64,000 nt of DNA, taken from positions 496,001 to 560,000 of the forward strand of contig NZ_PGVF01000001.1 in assembly GCF_002860285.1 (NCBI RefSeq). Reading direction: 5' to 3'. The position numbers and the translations under genes were made by a program. The number at the start of each line of letters is the position of its first letter. The first letter of the stretch is position 1. The notes below the pieces were generated by a model, which did not search any database, was not told where the DNA came from, and saw only the letters and a program-made list of their open reading frames with translations. The stretch is from Bacillus sp. M6-12. Lineage in GTDB: Bacteria > Bacillota > Bacilli > Bacillales > DSM-1321. Of this stretch, positions 26,965 to 35,574 are shown one piece after another.

Positions 26965-27078
26965 ATGAAAAATCTATTAGTAGATATTAAAGAAAATTGG
27001 TTGGCTGACCTGATTTGGGTAGCAAGTGGCATTACAGTCGGCTTTATCATTAAGTTTTTAGTAGAAAATGTTTTTTAA
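26965..27078 (+). CDS. Single-span membrane micropeptide, 37 aa
   Basis: MKNLLVDIKENWLADLIWV starts it; the hydrophobic part has GITVG followed by FIIKF. ATG follows GAGAGGTG. It shares the pattern D-L-hydrophobic-F/W..GxxxG..K with the peptides at 27137 and 41568, so these three form a family. Function unknown. Confidence 0.65.
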   Translation: MKNLLVDIKENWLADLIWVASGITVGFIIKFLVENVF

Positions 27079-27136
27079 TTAGTTGCAATACCATATTAAA
27101 AGTTGGCTATAAGATGTAGCCCAGGAGGAATAAGTG

Positions 27137-27238
27137 ATGAATACAATGACAGCGAAATTAATGAAAGACCTACCAGTAGATATGTTGTTTGTTGGATTAG
27201 GGTTATTAGCTGGACACTTAGTAAAACTAATGTTCTAA
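27137..27238 (+). CDS. Single-span membrane micropeptide, 33 aa
   Basis: Begins MNTMTAKLMKDLPVDMLFVG; the membrane segment has GLLAG and ends LVKLMF. AGGAGG lies eight bases before ATG. Probably co-transcribed with the preceding micropeptide and ended by the terminator at 27280. Confidence 0.65.
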   Translation: MNTMTAKLMKDLPVDMLFVGLGLLAGHLVKLMF

Positions 27239-27279
27239 TAAAGGATGATTCCAATTGAATAAACAAGGCAAGAAAACGT

Positions 27280-27326
27280 AAATCCCCACTTCTAATCGAA
27301 AGAGATGAATGGGGTTTTTATTTTTG
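27280..27326 (+). terminator. Terminator after micropeptide pair
   Basis: ATCCCCA and TGGGG arms followed by TTTTTATTTTT. Confidence 0.7.
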
Positions 27327-27329
27327 GAC

Positions 27330-27370
27330 AAAAAAATTCCCACGCTGGTCAACCAACATGGGTTTTGTTC
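27330..27370 (-). terminator. Terminator after the 68-aa gene
   Basis: CCCA-GTTGG and CCAGC-TGGG arms with a seven-T run on the minus strand. Confidence 0.75.
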
Positions 27371-27377
27371 CGAAGCA

Positions 27378-27584
27378 TTATCGTATAACCATGACCCGAA
27401 TTGCTTCTTCGATGACAGAGTTTAAATGCTGTGCAAAATCTTCATCTTCAGTTACCAAGACCGCTACTTCCTCTGCTCTTTGCTTAATTTCTTTTTGAAA
27501 TTCAGGGCTAAAAGTTTCTGCATACAATCCTTTCTTGCAGTTTTCTTCAACAACTTTTTTGATACCTCTTTGTAATGGGGTCAT
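27378..27584 (-). CDS. Hypothetical protein, 68 aa
   Basis: Not recognised; helical, acidic. ATG at 27584 follows GGAGGC. Separate transcription unit. Confidence 0.55.
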   Translation of the reverse strand: MTPLQRGIKKVVEENCKKGLYAETFSPEFQKEIKQRAEEVAVLVTEDEDFAQHLNSVIEEAIRVMVIR

Positions 27585-27733
27585 TATGAAGTATTGCCTC
27601 CTTCTATGGTATAATTTGGTAGTGTTTTTCCTCTTTCATTCATTTTAGTTTCCAATCTTTCCATATAATCACTTCAGGATGACTAACCCCTTTTTACCTT
27701 ATAACGCTTACATTTAGTAAGCAAGTGAATTAA

Positions 27734-27768
27734 AGAAACACACTGATAAAAATATCAATGTGTCTTAG
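27734..27768 (-). terminator. Terminator after the 70-aa gene
   Basis: GACACA-TGAT and ATCA-TGTGT(T) arms, T-rich tract on the minus strand. Confidence 0.75.
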
Positions 27769-27796
27769 TGGATACCCTTTTTTAGAGATTGAAATT

Positions 27797-28009
27797 TCAA
27801 TCCCCATCTTTTTCGTATTGGTTGATTTCTCTCCAGCCTTTTAGTTCTGCAAAAGAAACTACTTCTTTTTCACCACCTTCAAGTTCTACGTACAGTCCAA
27901 AACCTTCTACTTCATCGATTATTTTTGCAGTCGGATTTTCCACATCTGTTTCTTCATTAACTTTATAAAACAAAATTACTTCTTTTCCTTTAAATTCACT
28001 TGCTTTCAT
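27797..28009 (-). CDS. Hypothetical protein, 70 aa
   Basis: Not recognised; a small beta-barrel-like acidic protein (GKEVILFYKVNEETDV, VEGFGLYVELEGG). Third gene of a minus-strand run from 28702. Confidence 0.6.
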   Translation of the reverse strand: MKASEFKGKEVILFYKVNEETDVENPTAKIIDEVEGFGLYVELEGGEKEVVSFAELKGWREINQYEKDGD

Positions 28010-28054
28010 AGACTAATTCCCCTCTTCCTTTTTTATTCGTAGCTTTTTCTTTCT

Positions 28055-28300
28055 TTATTTATTTCTTTCATATTGCTCTATCCATTTATCTATGTCTAAA
28101 TCATCAAGTTCTTCCTCTTTTGCTTCAAGAGGCTTGGCTAACTCTAAATGTTTTTTTGCGACACCTTGAACATATTCTTCATAAGACCGACCTGACAAGT
28201 GTTTTCTCACATCTTCTTCGGTGGCTTTTGATAAAATAATCAATGCACGTTTGTAAATGTATAGCAGTTTTTCTATCTCTTTATCTATTTCTTTACTCAT
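28055..28300 (-). CDS. Hypothetical protein, 81 aa
   Basis: Not recognised; helical and charged. ATG at 28300 follows a GGAGGAAAT site, nine bases after the preceding gene's stop. Confidence 0.6.
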   Translation of the reverse strand: MSKEIDKEIEKLLYIYKRALIILSKATEEDVRKHLSGRSYEEYVQGVAKKHLELAKPLEAKEEELDDLDIDKWIEQYERNK

Positions 28301-28309
28301 TATTTCCTC

Positions 28310-28702
28310 CTATGCAATGTTTCCCCTTAAAATGTCTAACTCCATTGAAATTGGAACGCTTATGTTCCTTTGGTTCTCAAAGAACCATTCTTTACTTGGA
28401 ATAACAGTCAAGGTCATTGTCTCCTCTTTGATTGAACCTATATAAAAAATATTCAATAATTCCTCATAAGTACATTCTTTATCTATATATCGAAAAAAAT
28501 AAAATCCTCTATCTACATTTCCTGTTTTTATATCTTCTGGATTGACATATGACACACCGTTGGGTTGGATATAAATTTCTAAATAATAGCCTTCGTCAAA
28601 TATAACTTCTACATCTCCCAAGATATTTTCTAATCCTTCTATTAGTTCGTCTCTTGGGATAATATCAGACATCCTTTGGATAGGATAAAACATGTCCTTC
28701 AC
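28310..28702 (-). CDS. Hypothetical protein, 130 aa
   Basis: Not recognised; mixed alpha/beta. First gene of a three-gene unit with its own promoter at 28723-28762. Confidence 0.6.
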   Translation of the reverse strand: MKDMFYPIQRMSDIIPRDELIEGLENILGDVEVIFDEGYYLEIYIQPNGVSYVNPEDIKTGNVDRGFYFFRYIDKECTYEELLNIFYIGSIKEETMTLTVIPSKEWFFENQRNISVPISMELDILRGNIA

Positions 28703-28722
28703 CCTCCCTTTATTATACTTCT

Positions 28723-28762
28723 ATTATATCATACATTTATGTTTTCGGAAATTATTTTTTAC
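28723..28762 (-). promoter_or_regulatory. Promoter with GTAAAAAATAA element
   Basis: Minus strand TTTCCG (28746-28751), 17 bp, TATAAT (28723-28728). GTAAAAAATAA (28752-28762) abuts a poor -35 box, suggesting that the element aids recognition. Confidence 0.7.
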
Positions 28763-28869
28763 AATTAAACTAAGATGGTATTCGTTCAGTTCTCTTTTAT
28801 GAAACACTTAATAAAAGCATAAAACAATAACAACGAATTTATAAAATCATGAAAGGAGAAATTTTAAAT

Positions 28870-29550
28870 ATGAAGAAACAAGCAATTATTGCATTAAGTT
28901 TAGTTGCTCCTATTGCCCTTTTAACTGGTTGCGGTCAAAGTGATGTAGAAAAACAAATTCAACCACAAGGAGATACAGGTGAACAACAAACAACTGAGCA
29001 AACTGCACCAACTAAAACAGATAAAGGTTCTGGTGAAAAAACGGAAAAAACACAAGAAGAATTAATCATGGAAAAAATGGATATACAGGATGAAACTATC
29101 AAAGAATTAAAAGATGAAGTTGAGTATTACCGTACTTTTGTTAAAAACTTCACCTCTACATTCTCTACAGAACAAATGAATGAGTTTATTGAAAAAGAAT
29201 GGAATTACAAACTCATGATTAGCGGAATTAACTTCCCTAAAGGTGGTATCTTAGAAATGTCTACAGATTCCTTTGATTTAGTTTTGACGGAAGATAGAGT
29301 TCCTTATTCTGTTATTCCAGATGAAATGAGTCTTCAAGGAAAAGTAGATGAAGATATTACAGGAGAAATTTCGATTGATACTGAGTTGAAATACAATGAA
29401 AAAGAAGATATTGCAGAGAAAAACTCCACTATGACCTATTCTTTCAAAGAAGTACCAGCAGGAACAGTTATCAAATTAGAAGTTTCTGAAGCTCTTCAAA
29501 AAGAATTGAAATTAGATACGCCTGATTTAGAAATTCATGTTCAATATTAA
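28870..29550 (+). CDS. Lipoprotein, 226 aa
   Basis: MKKQAIIALSLVAPIALLTGC is a lipoprotein signal (lipobox LTGC). Residues ~20-60 are Gln/Thr/Lys-rich linker; a short coiled coil is followed by a beta-rich domain that is not recognised. ATG at 28870 follows AAAGGAG. Confidence 0.8.
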   Translation: MKKQAIIALSLVAPIALLTGCGQSDVEKQIQPQGDTGEQQTTEQTAPTKTDKGSGEKTEKTQEELIMEKMDIQDETIKELKDEVEYYRTFVKNFTSTFSTEQMNEFIEKEWNYKLMISGINFPKGGILEMSTDSFDLVLTEDRVPYSVIPDEMSLQGKVDEDITGEISIDTELKYNEKEDIAEKNSTMTYSFKEVPAGTVIKLEVSEALQKELKLDTPDLEIHVQY

Positions 29551-29555
29551 TAGAA

Positions 29556-29588
29556 AGAGAGCACTTCTTAGGAAGTGTTCTTTTTTTG
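29556..29588 (+). terminator. Terminator after lipoprotein gene
   Basis: GCACTTC and GAAGTG(T) arms followed by TTTTTTT. Confidence 0.85.
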
Positions 29589-29608
29589 TAAAAAATAGTA
29601 GATAAAAT

Positions 29609-29642
29609 AAAAAAGTGCCTTTTAAAAAGACACTTTTCATAC
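29609..29642 (-). terminator. Terminator after dCMP deaminase gene
   Basis: AAAAGTG-CTTTT and AAAAG-CACTTTT arms, T-run on the minus strand. Confidence 0.75.
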
Positions 29643-29651
29643 CGTTTTCTT

Positions 29652-30074
29652 CTATTTTTCTTCTACTGGATTTAAATAAACAACTTCTATCCAGGGAGCT
29701 TCTTCAAAAAAGTCATAATCTGCTTTATATGGCTTGGCATACACTACTTTTTTTATTCCAGAACCAATTACCGCTTTTGCACAATCAATACAAGGTTGAG
29801 CAGTCACATAAATAGTTGCTCCTTCCCTTTCCTCTGGTGAGCACTGCATAATGGCATTGACTTCCGCATGAACCGCTCGTTTACAATGGTTGTGAATCAT
29901 TAAACACCCTACATCTTCACAATGGTCAACTCCTGATGGACTCCCATTATATCCCGTTGCTTTAATTCGCTTATCTTTTACAATAACTGCTCCTACGTGC
30001 AATCTTGGACAAGTGCTTCTTTCTTTCACCATCATCGCAATATCCATAAAGTAACTATCCCAATCTTTTCTCAT
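29652..30074 (-). CDS. Deoxycytidylate deaminase, ComEB-like, 140 aa
   Basis: Deaminates dCMP to dUMP. Zinc site: HAEVNAIMQ and PCIDCAK; the substrate segment ATGYNGSPSGVDHCED is typical of dCMP deaminases of Bacillus and T4-like phages. Length matches. ATG at 30074 follows a GAGAGGAG site. It would feed dTMP synthesis during element replication. Confidence 0.9.
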   Translation of the reverse strand: MRKDWDSYFMDIAMMVKERSTCPRLHVGAVIVKDKRIKATGYNGSPSGVDHCEDVGCLMIHNHCKRAVHAEVNAIMQCSPEEREGATIYVTAQPCIDCAKAVIGSGIKKVVYAKPYKADYDFFEEAPWIEVVYLNPVEEK

Positions 30075-30118
30075 TTTTCTATCTCCTCTCTCTTCTTTAA
30101 ATAGTGTTTTATATCAAA

Positions 30119-30304
30119 CTAAAATAATAAAAAAACTCCAAACAGCACATAAAAAATGGCTGATAGTACAAAGTATTTTGTGGCATATCTCCATGTTGAT
30201 TGAGGGGTTAGACTTGCTGATGCCAAATTCATTGCCCCTACTATCAATAAAACTGTTCCAATTACAGCAGAAATGATGCTTAAACTAATTAAGATTTCTT
30301 GCAA
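30119..30304 (-). CDS. Two-span membrane protein, 61 aa
   Basis: Two hydrophobic helices (ILISLSIISAVIGTVLLIVG and YFVLSAIFYVLFGVFLLF) joined by a short polar loop. Not recognised. ATG follows AAAGGAG. Confidence 0.6.
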   Translation of the reverse strand: MQEILISLSIISAVIGTVLLIVGAMNLASASLTPQSTWRYATKYFVLSAIFYVLFGVFLLF

Positions 30305-30394
30305 CTCCTTTCACTACGAATAATCTATTTACTTTCTTATATGTAAACTTGACAGAAACCAAAGCATAGTAGAGGTCGGATGAAGAGTGAGAAC

Positions 30395-30432
30395 AAAAAA
30401 ATACCCACCAATTAAATTGGTAGGCATCTTGA
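30395..30432 (-). terminator. Terminator after Lys/Thr-rich lipoprotein gene
   Basis: TACC(A)ACCAATT and AATTGGT-GGTA arms, minus-strand T-run. Confidence 0.8.
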
Positions 30433-30437
30433 TTAAA

Positions 30438-30965
30438 TTATCTTCTTTTCGTAGAAGACTTGGATGTTTTTGTTGTAGACGATTTACTTGAAAATGAACT
30501 TGTGCTTTTTTTCGTAGTGCTTTTCTTAATGGTTGTGTCTTTTTTGATAGGTGTTGTCTTTGTTGTTGTCTTTGTTGTTTTCTTAATTGTATTACTTGTT
30601 GTGGTTGTTGGCTTTTCTGTTGTTTTCTTAATTGTTGGTGTCGTTTGTTTTTTTACAGTGGACTGTGAGCTTTGTGATTTAGCTTTATTGATTACACCTG
30701 TTTTATCTGTCGGTTTATGTTTTGTTTTGTTTTCATGACCTTCAAATTCAATATCACCTTCACAATCGCCATCCAAATCAATTTCCCAATCGGGGTCTTC
30801 ATCATTATCATAAATAAGACCACCTTGTTCACAAGAAGTAGAGTTCACACTGGCTGATTCAGTCTTTGAATTGAGTCCATTCTTGTTTGATACTGATTTT
30901 GTATTTCCACTACATGCAGACAGCAAGAAAACTGCCATTATCAATAATAATCCTAACTTTTTCAT
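30438..30965 (-). CDS. Lipoprotein with Lys/Thr/Ser-rich tail, 175 aa
   Basis: MKKLGLLLIMAVFLLSAC is a lipoprotein signal (lipobox LSAC). An acidic patch (DNDEDPDWEIDLDGDCEGD) precedes about 90 residues of low-complexity TTK/KKST sequence, probably a wall-spanning or nucleic-acid/polyanion-binding tail. An in-frame ATG at 30977 is too close to the AAAAGGA site. Confidence 0.75.
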   Translation of the reverse strand: MKKLGLLLIMAVFLLSACSGNTKSVSNKNGLNSKTESASVNSTSCEQGGLIYDNDEDPDWEIDLDGDCEGDIEFEGHENKTKHKPTDKTGVINKAKSQSSQSTVKKQTTPTIKKTTEKPTTTTSNTIKKTTKTTTKTTPIKKDTTIKKSTTKKSTSSFSSKSSTTKTSKSSTKRR

Positions 30966-31017
30966 AATTGAATTCATTCCTTTTTGCCTATTTTTTTTAG
31001 AGATTCAATTCTTCTTA

Positions 31018-31686
31018 TTAAAGAGAACAGTATCCTTTTCTTACCAACTTTTCAACGTGTTGTTCAAATAGTGTTTCGATATCAATGTTATATTTGTATT
31101 TCATGTTGTACAGCAAATTGAAACAATCTTGAATAATATGAAATAACTCATAAACATAGTTTCGATTCGATGTTTCTTCATCAATCGTAGCCACTTCACC
31201 ATTAACGCCTGTAAATTTGCCTAATTGAGCAATCTTACCCATTGAAAGAATAATGGTATTCATCGTAGATTGTAAGCTCATTTCTCTGAAAAATGTTTGA
31301 GCAAAATGAACATAGCGACAGTTATCAATGACATAAAAAACCGTATCTTGAAAACTTTCTGGTTGCAAATCACTATATGATTTAAATAGATTTTGGGCAT
31401 CAATTCCTTTTTTCTCAAATACAAACAATTGAGAAGCACAAACTTGTGCAATATCCATAATTTCTCCCATAACATCATTTAAACGATTTTTATATTCATA
31501 GCGAATTCGTTGAACTTCTTCATCGCCTAACAACAGATGATTTGTTGAATGATTTTCCTCATAGACACGCAAATCATCAATCGCTGTATTACATTCAGCA
31601 ATTTCTTCAACCAACTTACGAAAAGTTGTCTGTTCATTTGGTGTTAAGCAATTAAGTTCTGGAAGTTTCATTACATTTTGATTCAA
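31018..31686 (-). CDS. MazG-like all-alpha NTP pyrophosphatase homologue, 222 aa
   Basis: Two helical halves. The first has the EEIAE...DVMGEIMDIAQ acidic pattern of MazG/dUTPase-like pyrophosphohydrolases; the second ends FEQHVEKLVRKGY, a phrase typical of MazG-type C-termini. It may remove abnormal nucleotides. TTG at 31686 follows AGAGGGG with good spacing. Family call moderate, substrate unknown. Confidence 0.55.
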   Translation of the reverse strand: MNQNVMKLPELNCLTPNEQTTFRKLVEEIAECNTAIDDLRVYEENHSTNHLLLGDEEVQRIRYEYKNRLNDVMGEIMDIAQVCASQLFVFEKKGIDAQNLFKSYSDLQPESFQDTVFYVIDNCRYVHFAQTFFREMSLQSTMNTIILSMGKIAQLGKFTGVNGEVATIDEETSNRNYVYELFHIIQDCFNLLYNMKYKYNIDIETLFEQHVEKLVRKGYCSL

Positions 31687-31736
31687 TTTAAATCCCCTCT
31701 TTTCTTTGATTCTTTTTTATTCTATGGGAATGTCCC

Positions 31737-32435
31737 TTATTTATAAGATTTTAAGATTTCTACTTGTGAATCAAATGTAGGGACACCACCTAATATTTCA
31801 ATTGTGCAATAAGGAACGGATTCAAAGATAGAAATAATATTATGTATCTTTAACTCTCCGTCTTCTACCTTTCGAGCAACAAAGGTTCTTGGAGCTTGTC
31901 TCTTAATATTTGCCATATGAAGCTCTTTCACATTAATCCAATGGATTTTCTTTAATGTCTCTACAAATAACTCCTCATTAAATTGGCAGGAGATAAATAA
32001 TTGAGGTAAATCAATCGTCATATCGTGTTTATGACTGAAATCAATGATTTCTTCTGGTGTTGATAACCATATTTTTTGGTTGCTTCTATTTTCAATAAAG
32101 ACTGGAACTCCTGTATCTTTTGTTAGTTCATCGCAAAAGAATAAAAACTCCTCAAATGGAACTTTCTTTCTAAAAGTCGGGTGCATTGTAAATCCAATAA
32201 TTTCAGTTTGCTGACGCAATCCATTGATAATATCTACATAATCAACTAATCGACTTCCGATATTGTTTTCGCTATTTCCTTTTTTCTCCCAATCTCCATG
32301 AAGAATAACAGGAAGATTGGTTTTATAAGCAAGGTATCTATCTACGGATTCCTTGGCATTTAACCCACATATATCTAATTGAATGTAATCTGCCTGGTCT
32401 GATAACCTTGGTAAACTCATTTGTCCGAATTTCAT
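31737..32435 (-). CDS. TIM-barrel protein, xylose-isomerase/endonuclease IV-like, 232 aa
   Basis: VILHGDWEKKG, PVFIENRSN, MTIDLPQLF and VKELHMANIK are the strand-end metal-ligand positions (His, Glu, Asp, His) seen in the AP-endonuclease-2/xylose-isomerase superfamily. The substrate cannot be told. ATG follows AGGGGG. It is 11 bp downstream of the methyltransferase gene. Confidence 0.6.
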   Translation of the reverse strand: MKFGQMSLPRLSDQADYIQLDICGLNAKESVDRYLAYKTNLPVILHGDWEKKGNSENNIGSRLVDYVDIINGLRQQTEIIGFTMHPTFRKKVPFEEFLFFCDELTKDTGVPVFIENRSNQKIWLSTPEEIIDFSHKHDMTIDLPQLFISCQFNEELFVETLKKIHWINVKELHMANIKRQAPRTFVARKVEDGELKIHNIISIFESVPYCTIEILGGVPTFDSQVEILKSYK

Positions 32436-32446
32436 GGTATTTCCCC

Positions 32447-33022
32447 CTATTTTTTCTTTGCAATTGCAAAAACGCTATCAGATAACGTCTGTATTTTTTC
32501 AATTTCAAATTTATCCTTCAACAAATTTTCGAGTTCCTCTTTTTCGTAAGGTTTTTGAAATGTTTTAATTTCATTCTTTCCAATTACATATCCATCATTA
32601 TAAGGTTCTTTATACTTGTTTTTTAAAATTCCATTTTTCCCTCTCACCTCTAAAAATAGTTTCCCATTTTCTTTAAGAGATTGATGGATGTTTTCTAACG
32701 CTTCTTTCCGTTTTTCTTCTTCTGGAATGACGTTTAAAACAAAACTACATAAGACACTGTTATAATCAGAGTGAGGTTCATAGGTTTCTAAAGTAAAGAT
32801 ATCTTCAAAAGATTCTTTATCTTCTTCTGTAGCCTTTTGTATCTGAAAATCTGTATCCAATACGGAAACATGCAAACCTTTTTCTTTTAAATATTTAGAA
32901 TTTCGGAATTTTCCAGAACCATAATCCAATATGCGGTCTTCTTTATTCGATTGTCTTTCTAATTCCTTTGCACTTTTAGATACACCTGTTGTAATGGCTG
33001 TATTTTCTGGTTGAATTTTCAT
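32447..33022 (-). CDS. SAM-dependent methyltransferase, class I, 191 aa
   Basis: Motif I ILDYGSGKFRNSKYLKEKG, motif II VSVLDTD, motif IV SVLCSFVLNVIPEE and a post-region NGKLFLEVRGKNG define a small-molecule-type class I methyltransferase. Substrate unknown. ATG at 33022 after GGGAGAAGG. Confidence 0.75.
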   Translation of the reverse strand: MKIQPENTAITTGVSKSAKELERQSNKEDRILDYGSGKFRNSKYLKEKGLHVSVLDTDFQIQKATEEDKESFEDIFTLETYEPHSDYNSVLCSFVLNVIPEEEKRKEALENIHQSLKENGKLFLEVRGKNGILKNKYKEPYNDGYVIGKNEIKTFQKPYEKEELENLLKDKFEIEKIQTLSDSVFAIAKKK

Positions 33023-33072
33023 ATTCCTTCTCCCATTTTAAAGAAAATAGGACACATTTAAGTGTCCTAATT

Positions 33073-33567
33073 CTATTTTCCTTCTTCTGTTTTTTCTTTT
33101 TTGTCAGTTTTTACTTCTAAAGGAGCAATTTTACCTTCTACTTTCGCTTCTTTAGACGCAACTCGTAGAACCATATGTGGATTCGTTTCTTTTGTTTCTA
33201 CTTCAGCATTTTTAGCAGGGGCAAGAACTTCATATTCTACGTTTACATTTACGCCTTCTTGTTTTACTGCATTAAGGCTAATGCCATAACCTGTTGTTTT
33301 TTGTTTTCCACCACTAATTAAAACAAAGATTTCTTTATCCGTCTTTTTTGTGTAAAAACCATCTTTGTCTAAATTCTCGTCTAACCATTTGTCCACTTCT
33401 TTATCAAGTTGAACACTGTCATCCAGAATTTCATAAGCGATTGGTTCTACTTTTTTGTTTTTATCAACAGTATCTTTTGCGTTATCTTTTGTTCCGTTAT
33501 AAACAAAGAAAGCCACAAGCAATAACGCTACGACAATTCCTAATCCAATCCATGCTTTATTTTTCAA
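33073..33567 (-). CDS. Membrane-anchored PrcB-C-like domain protein, 164 aa
   Basis: One N-terminal membrane helix (AWIGLGIVVALLLVAFFVY) followed by an extracytoplasmic domain. FVLISGGKQKTTGYGISLNAV and the NPHMVLRVASKEA end fit the PrcB C-terminal domain, found in accessory subunits of surface proteases. ATG follows GGAGG. Promoter with dyad at 33612-33640. Confidence 0.7.
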   Translation of the reverse strand: MKNKAWIGLGIVVALLLVAFFVYNGTKDNAKDTVDKNKKVEPIAYEILDDSVQLDKEVDKWLDENLDKDGFYTKKTDKEIFVLISGGKQKTTGYGISLNAVKQEGVNVNVEYEVLAPAKNAEVETKETNPHMVLRVASKEAKVEGKIAPLEVKTDKKEKTEEGK

Positions 33568-33611
33568 CTTTATTTCCTCCGTTTCAAATAAATAGTTATA
33601 GTCTATAAAAT

Positions 33612-33640
33612 ATTATAGCATTTCCATTGACAATAATCAA
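33612..33640 (-). promoter_or_regulatory. Promoter with dyad operator
   Basis: Minus strand TTGATT (33635-33640), 17 bp, TATAAT (33612-33617). The -35 box is half of the near-palindrome TTGATTATTGTCAA. A second TATAGACTATA site lies downstream near 33595-33607. Confidence 0.75.
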
Positions 33641-33749
33641 CGAGTATTTAATTTTTGGTTTATAGTCAAAAAAATTATGTGTATAATGATATTAGATTTA
33701 AAAAATAAGGAAAATGTTTATTTATTTATTTTCAAAAGGAGAGGTACAA

Positions 33750-34349
33750 ATGTATAAACTACCAAAGGTAAAAGAAACTGAAGTTCATATTGAAGACAAA
33801 CATTCGGATATGAAGGTTGTTGTTAATACAAAAGATGCCAAAGAAGTCATTGTTAATGGAAAGGTAGTATGGAGCTTGTATGACGAACTACCCGATTTTT
33901 TACAGACTTATGTAAAAGGTTGTTCTGATTTTATCAAATATGAAAATGAACAATTAACAGTGGATGTATGGATGAAAGAAACAACCACTGCTTGTACTTT
34001 TTATATTCCTGATAGAAAACAGAGTAAAATTACTGCCCGATTGGATTTTATTACTTCTCTTAATGATGTTGAGTATGAGTACATTCGCAACAATAACAAC
34101 ATTGATGAAGAAACTGCAGATAAATTGGTTGCTGAATTTAAAGAGTCCTATGAAAAACTTAACCAACTCATTGAATCTTATGGATTTAAACTGGTAAAGT
34201 CACATGATTCAGGCGACTTTTTACAAGCATGGTGGGACATTCATTTCTATCGCAAAGAGTGGAATGAGGAAGTCATGACAACAATTTGGAAGGCAATTGC
34301 TGATTTTAACAAAAAGCTGGACAATGTATATGACAAATATGGGAGATAA
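33750..34349 (+). CDS. Hypothetical protein, 199 aa
   Basis: Not recognised. Alpha/beta soluble protein with C-terminal helices. ATG at 33750 follows AAAGGAGAGG; an in-frame ATG at 33714 lacks a ribosome site. Confidence 0.65.
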   Translation: MYKLPKVKETEVHIEDKHSDMKVVVNTKDAKEVIVNGKVVWSLYDELPDFLQTYVKGCSDFIKYENEQLTVDVWMKETTTACTFYIPDRKQSKITARLDFITSLNDVEYEYIRNNNNIDEETADKLVAEFKESYEKLNQLIESYGFKLVKSHDSGDFLQAWWDIHFYRKEWNEEVMTTIWKAIADFNKKLDNVYDKYGR

Positions 34350-34360
34350 TTTTTCCCATA

Positions 34361-34398
34361 ACAAAAGAGCTTATCTTTTTTAGATAGGCTCTTTTATT
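34361..34398 (+). terminator. Bidirectional terminator
   Basis: AAAAGAGC-TATCT and AGATA-GCTCTTTT arms, T-runs on both strands; separates convergent genes. Confidence 0.8.
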
Positions 34399-34402
34399 TG
34401 TT

Positions 34403-35560
34403 TTATGATTTAATAGATTTAATAGATTTAAATTGAGTGCCTACAAATAATGAAACAATCAAGAAAAATACTCCAAATCCAATCATGATATTCGGAATTT
34501 CTACTCCTGCTTTCAATGCTCCTGAATATAGTAGTGTTCCAGAGAACATCAAAATATTTTCAAAGAAGTTTTGAATCGCAATCGTTTTTCCATTTCCTAC
34601 AACTGTCCCTTTTTCTTGCAAAATCGTATTCAACGGAATCATATACGCTCCACCACAAAATCCTGCAATAAACAGTATCAGGGCAATAGGAACAGCATAT
34701 GGCAACCAACCTACTACTGAAATAGCAAGTGACATACCTACCCCTAAATAGACGACTTTTTGCACTTTCTCCAATTTAATAATCTTTGGTGATAAAAATG
34801 CTCCCACCATAATTCCAATAGCAGAAACGCCCATATAAAGGGAAGCAGTATCAGTACCTATTCCAAGAGCTATTGGAATCCACGCAATCATAGCCAAACG
34901 GAGAACAGAAGATGTCATCCAAAATGAACTTGTTCCAATCATAGTGGTTCTTGCTTCCTTGATTTTTACAAGAGTAGCAACGTCTCTACCGAAATCTCTC
35001 CAAGCACGACTAAACTTCACATCTGATACTTCTCCTTTTGGTAAAATCAATGCAAAGATAAAAGACAATACATAACAAGCCATAATGACAATCATTGCTA
35101 ACATCAAAGATTTAGCAGATAAGAAACCACCAAGAACTGTACCAAGTAAAATGGCGATAATCGTACTTCCTTCTACCAGTCCGTTTGCTTTATAAAGCTC
35201 TTGTTCATCTTTTGTAATTTCACGTAAAATCGCATACTTGCCTGGACCGTAAATACAGGCTCCAATTCCTACAATCGCATATGAAACTGCTGGATTCACT
35301 CCCATGAAAAGAAGAGAAGCCCCCAAGAGTTTCAGGGCGTTCCCCATCCAAAGTGTATTAGACTTTGGAATTTTTTCTGATAAAATACCAGCATAAGGAG
35401 CTAATAACGCATAGGCAATAAAGAAACATGCTTGTACAATAGCCACATATACATTTCCTAATGCTTGTTCCGTAATGATAAAAACAGTTGCCATTAAGAT
35501 AGCATTGTCGGCAAGGGCTGTTAAAAATTGAGTTATGAGTAATTTGTGTAATGATTTCAA
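34403..35560 (-). CDS. lplT: LplT-like lysophospholipid transporter, MFS, 385 aa
   Basis: About 11-12 membrane segments. The N-terminus LLITQFLTALADNAILMATV, the phrase IYGPGKYAILREI and NTILQEKG are hallmarks of LplT, which flips lysophospholipids inward for re-acylation. It lies 14 bp downstream of the aas-like gene; in enterobacteria lplT and aas are also coupled. Confidence 0.85.
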   Translation of the reverse strand: MKSLHKLLITQFLTALADNAILMATVFIITEQALGNVYVAIVQACFFIAYALLAPYAGILSEKIPKSNTLWMGNALKLLGASLLFMGVNPAVSYAIVGIGACIYGPGKYAILREITKDEQELYKANGLVEGSTIIAILLGTVLGGFLSAKSLMLAMIVIMACYVLSFIFALILPKGEVSDVKFSRAWRDFGRDVATLVKIKEARTTMIGTSSFWMTSSVLRLAMIAWIPIALGIGTDTASLYMGVSAIGIMVGAFLSPKIIKLEKVQKVVYLGVGMSLAISVVGWLPYAVPIALILFIAGFCGGAYMIPLNTILQEKGTVVGNGKTIAIQNFFENILMFSGTLLYSGALKAGVEIPNIMIGFGVFFLIVSLFVGTQFKSIKSIKS

Positions 35561-35574
35561 ATGATTTAGCCCTC

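Noticed and set aside
26757-27050. 97-codon minus-strand ORF
   Set aside because: It overlaps the promoter and micropeptide on the other strand, has no ribosome site and an implausible Phe/Ile-rich composition.
30460-30738. Plus-strand ORF of nearly pure Val/Phe/Leu
   Set aside because: It is the reverse complement of the Lys/Thr-rich lipoprotein tail.
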